From: Ruminococcus sp. AF41-9
Lineage (GTDB): Bacteria; Bacillota; Clostridia; Lachnospirales; Lachnospiraceae
Reading direction: 5' to 3'
NCBI RefSeq assembly: GCF_003477525.1
Contig: NZ_QUDO01000016.1
Location: forward strand, 20,462 to 84,461
DNA: 64,000 bases
The notes below the pieces were generated by a model. That model was given only the letters and a program-made list of their open reading frames with translations. It had not been told where the DNA came from and did not search any database. Made by a program: the position numbers and the translations under genes. Positions 54,370-63,551 of this stretch are shown piece after piece. The stretch's first letter is position 1, and each line of letters starts with the position of its first letter.

Positions 54370-54966
54370 ATGCTGGAGAAAATCATGAACCTGCATCTTC
54401 TGCTCTATGCCATGACCGTACTGGGATGGCTGGGAGTGCTGGGGATGCTGGCCACACATCTTACTTATCGAAGACTGATCAGAAAGAATACAGGGATGCA
54501 GACGAATCTCAAAGAAAAATGGCTGAACCTTTGGAAAACGAGAGACAGGCTGTTAAGCCGCATGAACCGGCTGGTGTGGTATCCGTCGCTGTTTTGCACG
54601 GTTCTTCTTGGACTGGCCTTTTTTCTGAGCGGCAGGGTCACAGAGTGGGACGGACTTCCTCTGGGATACCTTTATGTGGGAGCAATCGTTCCGACTGCGC
54701 TGCTTTTGCTCAGACAGGCATTGGATTTTACATATAAGGAAGAGCTTCTTATGAATACTCTTTCGGATTATGTGGAACATGTCCGGACATGGGTGGAAGA
54801 GGTTCCGGCAGCAGAGAAACCAAGTGAGGCAGAGAAGGAAGAAATCGTGGAACATATTGCCGACAGCATCCGCCAGACTGCGGCAGCAGGAAGCCATTTC
54901 AGCAGAATGCTGAGCCCGGAGGAGGAAGAAATCATGCGGGAGATCATACGGGAATTTATGGAATAG
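54370..54966 (+). CDS. Unknown membrane protein
   Basis: I do not recognise this 198-residue protein. It has an N-terminal hydrophobic segment (residues about 8-30), a basic loop (YRRLIRKN and KEKWLNLWKTRDRLLSRMNRL), two further membrane segments (about 70-87 and 97-113), and an acidic, helical C-terminal cytoplasmic part of about 75 residues (EKPSEAEKEEIVEHIADS, SPEEEEIMREIIREFME). The last part may form a coiled coil or bind a partner. TAAGGAGG precedes the ATG. The charged AT-rich region after it carries tandem repeats. No neighbour suggests a role. Confidence 0.65.
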   Translation: MLEKIMNLHLLLYAMTVLGWLGVLGMLATHLTYRRLIRKNTGMQTNLKEKWLNLWKTRDRLLSRMNRLVWYPSLFCTVLLGLAFFLSGRVTEWDGLPLGYLYVGAIVPTALLLLRQALDFTYKEELLMNTLSDYVEHVRTWVEEVPAAEKPSEAEKEEIVEHIADSIRQTAAAGSHFSRMLSPEEEEIMREIIREFME

Positions 54967-55024
54967 AGGAGCGTATGGAAGAAAGAAGAAAAGAGAAAAA
55001 CAACGTAGTAAATAAGAAAAATAA

Positions 55025-55099
55025 GCAAATACGGATAAAGTAAATAAAACGGATAAAGCAAATAAAACAAATGAAGCAAATGAAACAGATAAAGCAGAA
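55025..55099 (+). repeat. Degenerate 9-base tandem repeats
   Basis: Units such as AATAAAACG, GATAAAGCA, AATAAAACA, AATGAAGCA and AATGAAACA follow each other about eight times. In one frame they would encode (N/D)(K/E)(T/A/V) triplets, but this frame has a stop directly upstream and no start codon. They lie between two genes of opposite strand. Confidence 0.65.
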
Positions 55100-55230
55100 A
55101 TATTTTCCACATTAACGATGAACTACGGTTTTCCCTGTTGTATAAAAACAGTGGAGGAAACAGTGAATGGAAAAATATTTCTGCTTTTATTTTACATTAT
55201 TTGGTATAAAGCTGCGCAGCAAATCAGGGA

Positions 55231-55503
55231 TTACTCATCATCTTCTTCGATCACTTGGATTTCCAGATAGTCGAAGTCAATCTGTTCAATAAAATTATCC
55301 TGATAAAATCGTGCTTTTCCGTGTTTCTTAAAGTGCCTGATGGTGGATTCCAGCCAGATAGGATTTCCCAGATCCATCTCATAGCAGATGCTTTCCAGAC
55401 CACGGAAAATTTTGTGCGTTCTTGTATCTTCAGAGTCATCACAGATGACGGTATCTTTCAGTAAGCGATTGTCTTTCCATATTTTCCCCCATAAACGAAA
55501 CAT
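55231..55503 (-). CDS. Small conserved acidic protein, unknown function
   Basis: This 90-residue protein starts MFRLWGKIWKDNRLLKDTVICD and ends with the acidic stretch VIEEDDE. It has the look of a conserved small protein of Clostridia (short hydrophobic start, DDSEDTRTHKIFRGLESICYEMDLGNPIWL core), but I cannot name a domain. ATG 55503 has GGAGGT eight bases upstream; a GTG at 55512 overlaps that site. No operon partner. Confidence 0.65.
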   Translation of the reverse strand: MFRLWGKIWKDNRLLKDTVICDDSEDTRTHKIFRGLESICYEMDLGNPIWLESTIRHFKKHGKARFYQDNFIEQIDFDYLEIQVIEEDDE

Positions 55504-55702
55504 AGTTGTCACCTCCGGTCCGTATTGATTGCGTAAATCAGTATAACGGATTTTCTTTCAGGTTGCAATGAAAAAAAGGGAAAGGAAATGCTATAATAGT
55601 GGGAGCAGGCTACTGTTCACTCTGTGCGCAGCAATGCGTCTGGCAATGTACTGAATGCAGGAACAGCGAAGCAATTGCTATATTTATGGGAGGAAAAACA
55701 AT

Positions 55703-56545
55703 ATGGAATTACAGCAGTTATGTGAAGGAATCGGGCTTCCGGAAGATGCGTATCAAAAGATGATGAAGGAAAAAGAAGCCTTGAATCTGTCGGAAATGGA
55801 GAAACAGATGGGACGTCTGACGGAGGCAAAAACAGCGGCAGAAGCCTATCGCCAGCTTGAAAACTGCCTGGGCAGGGACGAAGAACATATGAAAATGCTG
55901 GCGTGCCAGCTTGTGTGCGTATGCAGGGACTATGACCGCTATAAAGAGAAGGGCATTTCAGATGAAATTTATTTTGATACCATGAAGTGCTTTACCCGTT
56001 TTCTGGGAGAATGTCGGGAGAGAACCGGGACGGTCGTTTTTGACAGAGGATGGTGGACCTACCGCCAGGTGAGCATGACTTTGTTCCGGATTGGAGAGCT
56101 GGAGTATGAAATGTGCCGGTTCAGAGGAAAAAAGGCAATCAGCATTCACATTCCTTCTGATGCGGACTTTACCCCGGAGAAGGTACAGGAATCACTGAAG
56201 AAGGCAGGAGAATTTTTGGAAAAAATTTATCCGGATTTTGCAGATGCGGAATATTTCTGTGAATCCTGGCTTCTGTCTCCAAGGCTTGGAGCACTTATGA
56301 AAGATAGCTCTAATATCCGAAAATTTCAGATCCTTTTTCAGATAGAAGAAGATATGCCGCAGGATAAGGAATATATGGAATGGGTATTTGGGAAAATGCC
56401 GGATACTCCATGGCAGGAGCTTCCGGAACAGACTTCTTTACAGCGAAAAGTGAAAGAAATGCTGAAAAACGGGGAAAATCTGGGGGCCGGAGCTGGAATT
56501 TTAAGAGAAGATTACAGGATGAATTCCGGAAACGGGCAGGAATGA
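55703..56545 (+). CDS. Acyltransferase-domain-like protein (DUF5596 type)
   Basis: The 280-residue cytoplasmic protein resembles the DUF5596 plus acyltransferase-like family of Lachnospiraceae. An N-terminal helical part (QQLCEGIGLPEDAYQKM, KTAAEAYRQLENCLG) leads to a mixed domain with FDRGWWTYRQVSMTLFRIGELEYEM, HIPSDADFTPEKVQESL and ESWLLSPRLGALM, SSNIRKFQ. Such proteins are annotated by distant similarity only, and the reaction is unknown. ATG 55703 follows GGGAGGAAAA. The gene lies before a LacI-type operator and the third sugar importer, but no direct link is seen. Confidence 0.65.
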   Translation: MELQQLCEGIGLPEDAYQKMMKEKEALNLSEMEKQMGRLTEAKTAAEAYRQLENCLGRDEEHMKMLACQLVCVCRDYDRYKEKGISDEIYFDTMKCFTRFLGECRERTGTVVFDRGWWTYRQVSMTLFRIGELEYEMCRFRGKKAISIHIPSDADFTPEKVQESLKKAGEFLEKIYPDFADAEYFCESWLLSPRLGALMKDSSNIRKFQILFQIEEDMPQDKEYMEWVFGKMPDTPWQELPEQTSLQRKVKEMLKNGENLGAGAGILREDYRMNSGNGQE

Positions 56546-56556
56546 TACTTTATTAA

Positions 56557-56570
56557 CGAAAACGTTTACG
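56557..56570. promoter_or_regulatory. LacI/CcpA-type operator-like palindrome
   Basis: CGAAAACGTTTACG has the central CG and A/T-rich halves of LacI-family or catabolite-repression (cre) sites. It lies about 160 bases upstream of the promoter of the third sugar importer. Confidence 0.5.
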
Positions 56571-56726
56571 CTTAAAAATTGAAAATTATAAATATATGAA
56601 TGTAAATGTCGAAAAATAATTTAAAATAACAAACATAAGCGAAAAGCAATTGAGTAAAAATGCACAAATAAACAGATTAAATATAATCTATTTTATACGA
56701 AAAGCATAATTTAAGTAAAAACACGG

Positions 56727-56755
56727 TTGACAAATCAGAGAAAGTGCTGTTTAAT
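56727..56755 (+). promoter_or_regulatory. Promoter of the third sugar importer
   Basis: TTGACA (56727-56732) and TTTAAT (56750-56755) have a 17-base spacer. A second operator-like sequence, GAAAACGATTAAG, begins at 56764, overlapping the expected start of transcription. Confidence 0.75.
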
Positions 56756-56905
56756 AAGGGAAAGAAAACGATTAAGTAGAGCGAAACCAACAAAACTTAA
56801 TCAGATCGGTGTTTCGAAAAGCCCGGACAGGGACGAAATCCATCGACACACACCCAACACCCAAATGTGTAGGAAATCATTTATTTAATTAAAGGAGGAC
56901 ACACA
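56756..56905 (+). other. Structured 5' leader of the binding-protein gene
   Basis: About 145 bases of untranslated leader contain GATTAAGT/ACTTAATC (56770-56802) and a second potential stem with GTTTCG/CGAAAT. Then come an unstructured CACACACCCAACACCC stretch and the AAAGGAGG ribosome site. No known riboswitch class is recognised. Confidence 0.4.
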
Positions 56906-58261
56906 ATGAAGAAAAAAGTTATGGCAATTGCTCTGGCAGCAGCAACAGTATCATCTATGATGGGTGCATCTATGGTAAGCGCAGCAACAGATGTTGCAAA
57001 TAATGATCTGGCTTACAAAGGAGATCTGGAGATCATGCATTACTCCACATCCGAAGAATCCGAAGGAAACGGTGGTTCTGATGGATTCCGTACCGTACTG
57101 GCAGCATGGAACGATGCTCATCCGGATATCAACTTAAATGAGAACGTTCTTGCAAACGCAGAATACAAAACACAGATCGCTACTCTTGCAGCAGCAGATA
57201 ACCTTCCGGACGTATTCCTTCTTCAGGGTATGAATACCAAAGCATGGGCTGAGCAGGGACTGATCATGGATCTGACAGATACCATTAAAGCTTCTCCATA
57301 TTATGATCAGTATGATCAGGATTACTTTACACCATTTAAAGAAGGCGATAAGATTTATGGATACCCGGTACTGACAGGTGGTACCTGTACAGTAGTGATC
57401 TATGATAAAGCAATGTGGAAAGAAGCAGGATACGATGCATTCCCGTCAACATGGGAAGATGTAGAGAAAGCTTCTGAATACTTCAAAGATCAGGGAATCG
57501 ACACTGTAGCATTTGGTAACGGCGGTAAATGGCAGGCAAACAGTGACTTCCTTTCTACACTGGGTGACAGATACACAGGTAAAGACTGGTTCCAGAGCCT
57601 GATCGACAAAGACGGTGCAGCATTTACAGATGAAGCATTTGTAAAAGCTCTGACAGAAACACAGCACCTGTTCACAGAAACAGATATCTTTAACGAAGAT
57701 TACAACTCTGTAACAAACGAAGATGCACGTGAATACTACATCTCCGGTGATGCAGCAGCATTCATCGGTGGTAACTGGGATGAATCCTATATTGCAGCAA
57801 CTCTGAAAGACAGCGATGAAGAGAAATTCAATAACATCGGATTTGCAGTTCTTCCACAGCCGGCAGATGCAACAGAAGATCCTGATTCTCAGAACATCGG
57901 TCTTGGATATGCAGTAGCAATCAATCCTAAGGTTGCAGATGATCCTGATAAATTAGCAGCAGCGATCGATCTTGCACAGGAGATCACAGGACCTGCATTC
58001 TCTACCTATGTAGCAGAGAACTATGCACTTGGCGGATTAACAAAGACAGACGATGTTGACCTGAGCAAATTTGACCAGATCACACAGGATTTCTACAACT
58101 ACTCATATGTTGATACAACAAAATGTGAAATTTATGACTCCTACATCAACAGTGCTGTATGGGATGTTCTGAACACAGACCTTCAGACTATGATGAACGG
58201 TGAAATGACACCTGAAGAAGTAGCTGAAAACGCTCAGAAAGCATACGAAGAGAACTATTAA
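56906..58261 (+). CDS. Sugar ABC transporter substrate-binding protein
   Basis: This 451-residue extracellular family 1 binding protein has a signal peptide of 26 residues (ending MVSAA/T) and no lipobox cysteine. The mature protein begins with an unusual short acidic stretch, then [14 protein letters not shown], followed by [43 protein letters not shown] and [12 protein letters not shown], all typical of oligosaccharide-binding proteins of this class. AAAGGAGG lies before the ATG. Two permease genes follow after a stem-loop. The sugar is unknown; a LacI-type operator at the promoter suggests local repression, but no regulator gene is adjacent. Confidence 0.9.
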   Translation: MKKKVMAIALAAATVSSMMGASMVSAATDVANNDLAYKGDLEIMHYSTSEESEGNGGSDGFRTVLAAWNDAHPDINLNENVLANAEYKTQIATLAAADNLPDVFLLQGMNTKAWAEQGLIMDLTDTIKASPYYDQYDQDYFTPFKEGDKIYGYPVLTGGTCTVVIYDKAMWKEAGYDAFPSTWEDVEKASEYFKDQGIDTVAFGNGGKWQANSDFLSTLGDRYTGKDWFQSLIDKDGAAFTDEAFVKALTETQHLFTETDIFNEDYNSVTNEDAREYYISGDAAAFIGGNWDESYIAATLKDSDEEKFNNIGFAVLPQPADATEDPDSQNIGLGYAVAINPKVADDPDKLAAAIDLAQEITGPAFSTYVAENYALGGLTKTDDVDLSKFDQITQDFYNYSYVDTTKCEIYDSYINSAVWDVLNTDLQTMMNGEMTPEEVAENAQKAYEENY

Positions 58262-58318
58262 TAATTGAAACCGAACTGAAACAGTTTCCTGATTCGGTTA
58301 CGGAAAGCAATGCAAAGT

Positions 58319-58354
58319 AACCGTTCTGCCCACTGTGGTGGGCGGGGCGGTTTT
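58319..58354 (+). terminator. Stem-loop between binding protein and permeases
   Basis: AACCG-CTGCCCAC pairs with GTGGGCGGGGCGGTT and is followed by TTGT. It is a GC-rich partial terminator. Confidence 0.65.
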
Positions 58355-58473
58355 GTACTATTATATGAATAAAATTTAACGCATAACTGCAAAGGTGTAA
58401 AACAGTTATGGTGGGCTGGCTTTTCTGTAATAGTATAATCCGGGGATTTTTCAGGAAAGAGAGGTAACAGCAT

Positions 58474-59367
58474 ATGTTGACGACGATCAAGCCCAAAAAG
58501 AAAACACTTATTTTATATCTGCTCGTACCTGTTTTGATGTTTGTATTTACTGTATTTGTTCCGCTGGTGACAGCACTGGTTTACAGCTTCTTCGAATGGA
58601 AGGGCGGTCCGATGAAAACATTCAACGGACTTGCAAACTATAAACAGCTTATTCACGATACAACATTCTGGCAGTCATTTGGACACAATATTTATCTGGT
58701 AATCGCGTGTATCATCGGACAGATCGGTATCGCATTTATCCTTGTCCTTATGGTAAATGCCAAATCTACCAGATTAAAAGGCATCCATCGTACCTTCGGA
58801 TTTTTCCCGAGTACGATCGCAGCAGTTTGTATCGGTCTGATCTGGAATATGATCTACCATAATAAATATGGTCTGATCAACTGGTTTTTAAAAGCAATTG
58901 GAAGACCGGATCTCTGTCAGGTATGGTTAAACAATTCCAAAATTGTTATGCTTTGTGTAACCATTCCTCTGATCTGGCAGTTCATTGGTTATTATATGGT
59001 AATTATTCTGTCTGCGATCGCCTCTATTGATACAGAGATTTTTGAGAGCGCACAGATCGACGGGGCAAATGGCATCCAGACTGCATGGTACATTACTCTG
59101 CCGCTGATCAAGAACACAATGCTTGTATGTATTACCCTCTGCGTAGCCGGTAATATGAAAGCTTTCGATAATATTTATGTTATGACCAAAGGTGGTCCTG
59201 GTACCGCATCCATGGTTATGGCAATGTACGGATATCAGGTATCCTTCAGCCAGAGCAACATGGGTTATGGCAGCTGTATTTCTGTAGCAATCTTTGTGTT
59301 ATCTCTTTTGGTAATCGGAGGTTCACAGGGGCTTATCAAATATCTGACCAGGGAAAAGGAGGCATGA
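58474..59367 (+). CDS. Sugar ABC transporter permease, MalF type
   Basis: The 297-residue permease has six membrane spans. The first is LILYLLVPVLMFVFTVFVPLV. The ATPase-docking loop is ESAQIDGANGIQTAWY (EAA-like, with S in place of the first A). The extracellular and later parts (FGFFPSTIAAVCIGLIWN, YVMTKGGPGTASMVMA) match the family. AAAGAGAGG precedes the ATG. It is separated by four bases from the next permease and works with it and the preceding binding protein. Confidence 0.9.
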   Translation: MLTTIKPKKKTLILYLLVPVLMFVFTVFVPLVTALVYSFFEWKGGPMKTFNGLANYKQLIHDTTFWQSFGHNIYLVIACIIGQIGIAFILVLMVNAKSTRLKGIHRTFGFFPSTIAAVCIGLIWNMIYHNKYGLINWFLKAIGRPDLCQVWLNNSKIVMLCVTIPLIWQFIGYYMVIILSAIASIDTEIFESAQIDGANGIQTAWYITLPLIKNTMLVCITLCVAGNMKAFDNIYVMTKGGPGTASMVMAMYGYQVSFSQSNMGYGSCISVAIFVLSLLVIGGSQGLIKYLTREKEA

Positions 59368-59371
59368 GATT

Positions 59372-60235
59372 ATGAATACGAAGAACGTACCGAAAACTCA
59401 CAAAGTGAGAAAAGAGATCGCAGCAGTAGTCATGAACGTGATCCTGATCATCTTTTCACTCTCCTGCATTTTCCCAATCGTGTGGATGGCATATTCCTCT
59501 CTGAAAGAGAAACGTGTATTTAACGCAGATATCATGGGTCTGCCGAAAAATCCAACCCTGATCAACTACATAAAGATCCTCAGCAACAAAGATTATCATC
59601 TGGGTGAGTCTATGATGAACAGTGTCAGAACGACAGGACTTTCCATTATCCTGATCATTCTGTTCAGTTTTATCGTAGGTTATATTCTTGCCCGTGTTCA
59701 TTTTAAACTGAATCGTGTGTTATATGTGATGTTCCTGATGGGTATGCTGATCCCGATTCATTCCCTTCTGGTTCCGATCTATGTTGTATTCCAGAAATGC
59801 GGGATCAACAACAGATGGTTTACCCTTCTTCTTCCATATGTTTCTTTCGGACTTCCGATGGGAATCTTTCTGGTAGAAGGTTATGTCAAAACGATTCCGG
59901 TTTCTCTGGAAGAAGCAGCAGCGATCGATGGAAGTAATTTCACTCATACTTTATGGACGATCATTCTTCCGATCTGCCGTCCGATCCTTACTACGGTAGC
60001 AATCATTCAGGTATTTAGCTGCTGGAATGAATTTTCATTTGCATTGGTTCTGATCAAGGACGTAAGCCTGCAGACCGTTCCTCTTGCACTGACCCAGTTC
60101 AAAGGACAGTTTGCATCTGATTATCCGAAACAGATGGCAGCTATGCTGATCACTATGGCACCGGTTGTTATTCTGTATTTTGCATTCAGCAAAGAAATTA
60201 TCAAAGGTATGGTATCCGGAGCTGTGAAAGGCTGA
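59372..60235 (+). CDS. Sugar ABC transporter permease, MalG type
   Basis: This 287-residue permease carries six transmembrane segments and the docking loop EEAAAIDGSNFTHTLWT. It ends with WNEFSFALVLIKD, the QFKGQFASDYPKQMAAML segment and the C-terminal EIIKGMVSGAVKG tail typical of MalG-like subunits. GGGAAAAGGAGG lies before the ATG. As in the first importer, no ATP-binding protein is encoded in this operon. A strong terminator follows. Confidence 0.9.
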   Translation: MNTKNVPKTHKVRKEIAAVVMNVILIIFSLSCIFPIVWMAYSSLKEKRVFNADIMGLPKNPTLINYIKILSNKDYHLGESMMNSVRTTGLSIILIILFSFIVGYILARVHFKLNRVLYVMFLMGMLIPIHSLLVPIYVVFQKCGINNRWFTLLLPYVSFGLPMGIFLVEGYVKTIPVSLEEAAAIDGSNFTHTLWTIILPICRPILTTVAIIQVFSCWNEFSFALVLIKDVSLQTVPLALTQFKGQFASDYPKQMAAMLITMAPVVILYFAFSKEIIKGMVSGAVKG

Positions 60236-60298
60236 TGCCGTTTTGCCGGGCTGCTGTTCATTGGCAGCGTTTGGCATACCTCTTACAATTTAGCCAAG

Positions 60299-60345
60299 AA
60301 TCCCCTGGAAGGTGTGTGACTCCTTACTTTCCGGGGGATTTCTTT
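60299..60345 (+). terminator. Terminator of the third importer operon
   Basis: AATCCCCTGGAA pairs with TTCCGGGGGATT, with a mismatch, and is followed by TCTTT. The remaining 230 bases to the hydratase gene show no clear promoter. Confidence 0.75.
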
Positions 60346-60572
60346 ATGCTTTTTGGTTCAGGTGGGAATATCTGTCGGTTTAAAACGGGATTTGGATGCA
60401 AAAAAATACTTGGTGTTCTGTACTTGATTATTCCCTCAAAATACACTATAATTAAGTTTAAATTTCCGTAAATTAGCGTGTGAAAGTGTACGACCGGATA
60501 TCTTTGCCATAAGAAGGCAGGGCGGCGGTACAATCTGAATGACATGCAAAAAACCAGAATGGAGGATACATT

Positions 60573-62831
60573 ATGAAATTATACGATACCGGAGTATATT
60601 TACTGAATGGTCAGAAGATCGTTCCGGAGAATCAGGCAGATGTTCCTGTTTCCAAAGAAGAAGCAGCGAAGAACACGATCGCCTATTCAATTCTGGAAGC
60701 GCACAATACTTCTGGAAATATGGAGAAGCTTCAGATCAGATTCGATAAACTGACTTCTCATGATATCACCTTTGTCGGTATTATTCAGACAGCCCGTGCG
60801 TCAGGGCTTGAGAAGTTCCCGGTGCCATATGTTCTGACAAATTGTCACAACTCTCTTTGCGCAGTAGGCGGAACCATTAATGAAGATGACCATATGTTTG
60901 GACTTACCTGTGCCAAGAAATATGGCGGCGTATATGTACCGCCTCATCAGGCAGTTATCCATCAGTTTGCAAGAGAAATGCTTGCAGCAGGCGGCAAAAT
61001 GCTCCTCGGTTCCGACAGTCATACCCGTTATGGTGCCCTTGGAACCATGGCAATGGGTGAAGGTGGACCGGAGCTTGTAAAACAGCTTCTTTCCCAGACT
61101 TATGATATCAATATGCCGGGAGTTGTTGCAATTTATCTGACAGGTTCTCCACGTCCGGGCGTAGGTCCTCAGGACGTTGCGCTTGCAATTATCGGAAAAG
61201 TATTTGCCAATGGCTATGTAAAGAATAAAGTAATGGAATTTGTCGGACCTGGTGTGGCAAATTTAAGTGCTGATTTCCGTATCGGCGTGGATGTTATGAC
61301 AACAGAGACAACCTGTCTTTCCTCTATCTGGCAGACAGATGAGAAGATTCAGGAGTTCTATGAGATCCATGGCAGAAGTGAAGATTACAAGGAACTGAAA
61401 CCAGGTGAAACAGCATACTATGACGGATGTGTGGAAATCGACCTGAGCGAGATCAAACCAATGATTGCCATGCCGTTCCATCCGAGCAACGCTTATACCA
61501 TTGATGAACTGAAGGCGAATCTGGATGATATTCTGGCTGATGTTGAGAAAAAAGCACAGGTCAGCCTGGATGGAAAAGTTCCTTATACATTAAGAGACAA
61601 AGTCATTGACGGCAAACTGTATGTGGAGCAGGGAATTATCGCAGGATGTGCAGGCGGCGGATTTGAGAATATCTGTGCAGCGGCAGATATCCTGAAAGGT
61701 AAGAGCATTGGAGCAGATGCCTTTACATTAAGTGTTTATCCGGCAAGTACTCCGATTTATATGGAGCTGGCTAAGAATGGTGTTCTGGCTGATCTGCTGG
61801 CAACCGGTGCTGTTGTGAAGACTGCTTTCTGTGGTCCGTGCTTTGGTGCGGGAGATACTCCGGCTAATAATGCATTCAGTATCCGTCATACAACCAGAAA
61901 CTTCCCGAACCGTGAAGGTTCCAAGATCCAGAATGGTCAGATTTCTTCTGTTGCACTTATGGATGCGCGTTCTATCGCAGCAACAGCAGCAAACAAAGGC
62001 TTCCTGACTTCGGCAGAAGATTACACTGGTGGTTATACAGGACAGAAGTATTTCTTTGACAAGACTATTTATGAGAACCGTGTCTTTGACAGCAAGGGTG
62101 TTGCAGATCCGAGTGTTGAGATTCAGTTTGGTCCGAACATTAAGGACTGGCCAAAGATGGCAGCACTGCCGGAGAATCTGATCGTGAAAGTTGTTTCTGA
62201 GATTCATGATCCGGTTACCACTACAGATGAGCTGATCCCGTCCGGTGAGACTTCTTCTTATCGTTCCAACCCGCTTGGACTGGCTGAGTTTACACTTTCC
62301 AGAAAGGATCCGGCTTATGTGGGACGTGCGAAAGAGGTTCAGAAAGCGCAGGAAGCAATTCAGGAAGGTAAATGTCCGGTGGATGCACTTCCGGAGATGA
62401 AACCGGTTATGGATGTGATTAAGAAATCTTATCCGGATGTAAGTAAGGAGAATCTTGGTGTGGGAAGTACGATCTTTGCTGTGAAACCTGGTGATGGTTC
62501 TGCGCGTGAGCAGGCTGCTTCCTGTCAGAAAGTGCTTGGCGGCTGGGCAAATATTGCCAATGAATATGCAACCAAGAGATATCGTTCTAATCTGATCAAC
62601 TGGGGTATGCTTCCATTCCTGATCAAAGAGGGTGAGCTTCCGTTTGCAAATGGAGATTATCTGTTCTTCCCGGAAATCCGTAAGGCTGTGGCTGAGAAGG
62701 ATGATGTGATTAAGGGGTATGTTGTAGGTGAGAGTGAGTTGAAGGAATTTGAGGTGGCTCTTGGGGAGCTTACGGATGATGAGCGTGAGATTATTCTTAA
62801 AGGGTGCCTGATTAATTATAATAGGAAATAG
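60573..62831 (+). CDS. Aconitase-family hydratase
   Basis: The 752-residue enzyme belongs to the aconitase superfamily of 4Fe-4S hydro-lyases, which isomerise or hydrate tricarboxylic acids. The three cluster cysteines are Cys359 (in [10 protein letters not shown]), Cys420 and Cys423 ([10 protein letters not shown]), nearly the spacing of mitochondrial aconitase. Other motifs are [20 protein letters not shown] and a swivel domain with [20 protein letters not shown] and [15 protein letters not shown]. The cluster loop AGCAGGG differs from the usual GSCTNSS, so the substrate may not be citrate. Homologues in gut Clostridia are simply called hydratase. AATGGAGG precedes the ATG. It is a single gene with a terminator. 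Confidence 0.88.
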   Translation: MKLYDTGVYLLNGQKIVPENQADVPVSKEEAAKNTIAYSILEAHNTSGNMEKLQIRFDKLTSHDITFVGIIQTARASGLEKFPVPYVLTNCHNSLCAVGGTINEDDHMFGLTCAKKYGGVYVPPHQAVIHQFAREMLAAGGKMLLGSDSHTRYGALGTMAMGEGGPELVKQLLSQTYDINMPGVVAIYLTGSPRPGVGPQDVALAIIGKVFANGYVKNKVMEFVGPGVANLSADFRIGVDVMTTETTCLSSIWQTDEKIQEFYEIHGRSEDYKELKPGETAYYDGCVEIDLSEIKPMIAMPFHPSNAYTIDELKANLDDILADVEKKAQVSLDGKVPYTLRDKVIDGKLYVEQGIIAGCAGGGFENICAAADILKGKSIGADAFTLSVYPASTPIYMELAKNGVLADLLATGAVVKTAFCGPCFGAGDTPANNAFSIRHTTRNFPNREGSKIQNGQISSVALMDARSIAATAANKGFLTSAEDYTGGYTGQKYFFDKTIYENRVFDSKGVADPSVEIQFGPNIKDWPKMAALPENLIVKVVSEIHDPVTTTDELIPSGETSSYRSNPLGLAEFTLSRKDPAYVGRAKEVQKAQEAIQEGKCPVDALPEMKPVMDVIKKSYPDVSKENLGVGSTIFAVKPGDGSAREQAASCQKVLGGWANIANEYATKRYRSNLINWGMLPFLIKEGELPFANGDYLFFPEIRKAVAEKDDVIKGYVVGESELKEFEVALGELTDDEREIILKGCLINYNRK

Positions 62832-62847
62832 AAATAACTTTGAGTTT

Positions 62848-62884
62848 CAAAGGTACAGTTGTTTATGCGGCTGTACCTTTTTTG
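62848..62884 (+). terminator. Terminator of the hydratase gene
   Basis: AAAGGTACAG pairs with CTGTACCTTT and is followed by a T-run. Confidence 0.85.
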
Positions 62885-62908
62885 ACGATGAGGGGCAAAG
62901 GGGACGCA

Positions 62909-63000
62909 GAAAAATAAAATGGTTTCAACCGCGGTTTCGGAATCTGGGCACTAAGAGTTACTACGATCCCTGCAAATGCGGTTGAAACCATTTTATTTTC
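62909..63000. repeat. Inverted repeat with 23-base arms
   Basis: AAATAAAATGGTTTCAACCGC (62912-62932) is the exact reverse complement of GCGGTTGAAACCATTTTATTT (62978-62998), with more pairs outside. The 45-base loop contains GGAATCTGGGCACTAAGAG, which resembles a stretch in the arm of the long inverted repeat at 29947. Both start after a GGACGCA sequence. They may be one family. Confidence 0.75.
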
Positions 63001-63157
63001 CTGCTGGGAACTGGCAGACGGGAGTGAAAACAGTGTCTAGGAAATGTTTATTTTGAATAAATAGTCAGAAAAACATAAGATAAATATAAATATTGTGAAA
63101 TTTGCTCAAATTAAATAATAATAGAAAGAAAATAATGAAATAAAATGCAAAAATGTA

Positions 63158-63186
63158 TTGACAAATATGGGGAGCGGTGGTATTAT
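63158..63186 (+). promoter_or_regulatory. Promoter-like sequence in the terminal AT-rich region
   Basis: TTGACA (63158-63163) is followed after 17 bases by TATTAT; a TATAAT also overlaps at 63184-63189. It is a strong promoter match upstream of no intact gene. Confidence 0.6.
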
Positions 63187-63282
63187 AATCACATCAAAAG
63201 AAAACAGGAAACAAAATCAAAAATCAAAGAAATTCATTCAATTCATAGTATATATAAATGTTACAATGAAAAGGATGAAAAT

Positions 63283-63551
63283 ATGAGAAAGGTTCAGGTG
63301 ATTCCATTGGGAAAGAACTTATAACTTCATCAATATGAGAGAGTGACAGGAATTGCATTTCCTGCAAGAAAGACCGGATACATAACAGTAAAAGATTATT
63401 TTCCTGAAAATAAAAAGATACGCACAGTTAAGTAAGGAAAAAACGTATTCAGGGTATTATAGAAGCGATTACTCATATTGAATATCTGTCACGAACCTGG
63501 TACAAAGATTCTGATAAATATGTAAAGAAATATTTGATCAGAAGAGTATAA
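63283..63551 (+). other. Degenerate coding remnant, unidentified
   Basis: A start codon with AAGGA upstream begins a 13-codon frame, MRKVQVIPLGKNL, resembling the first residues of some serine recombinases. Later frames give short stretches with protein-like composition, for example IEAITHIEYLSRTWYKDSDKY before a stop at 63549-63551. These could be parts of one decayed gene. The whole stretch 63001-64000 has no frame over 60 codons and is very AT-rich. Confidence 0.3.

Noticed and set aside
55025..55099. CRISPR array
   Set aside because: The repeats are 9 bases, contiguous and degenerate, with no spacers and no cas genes nearby.
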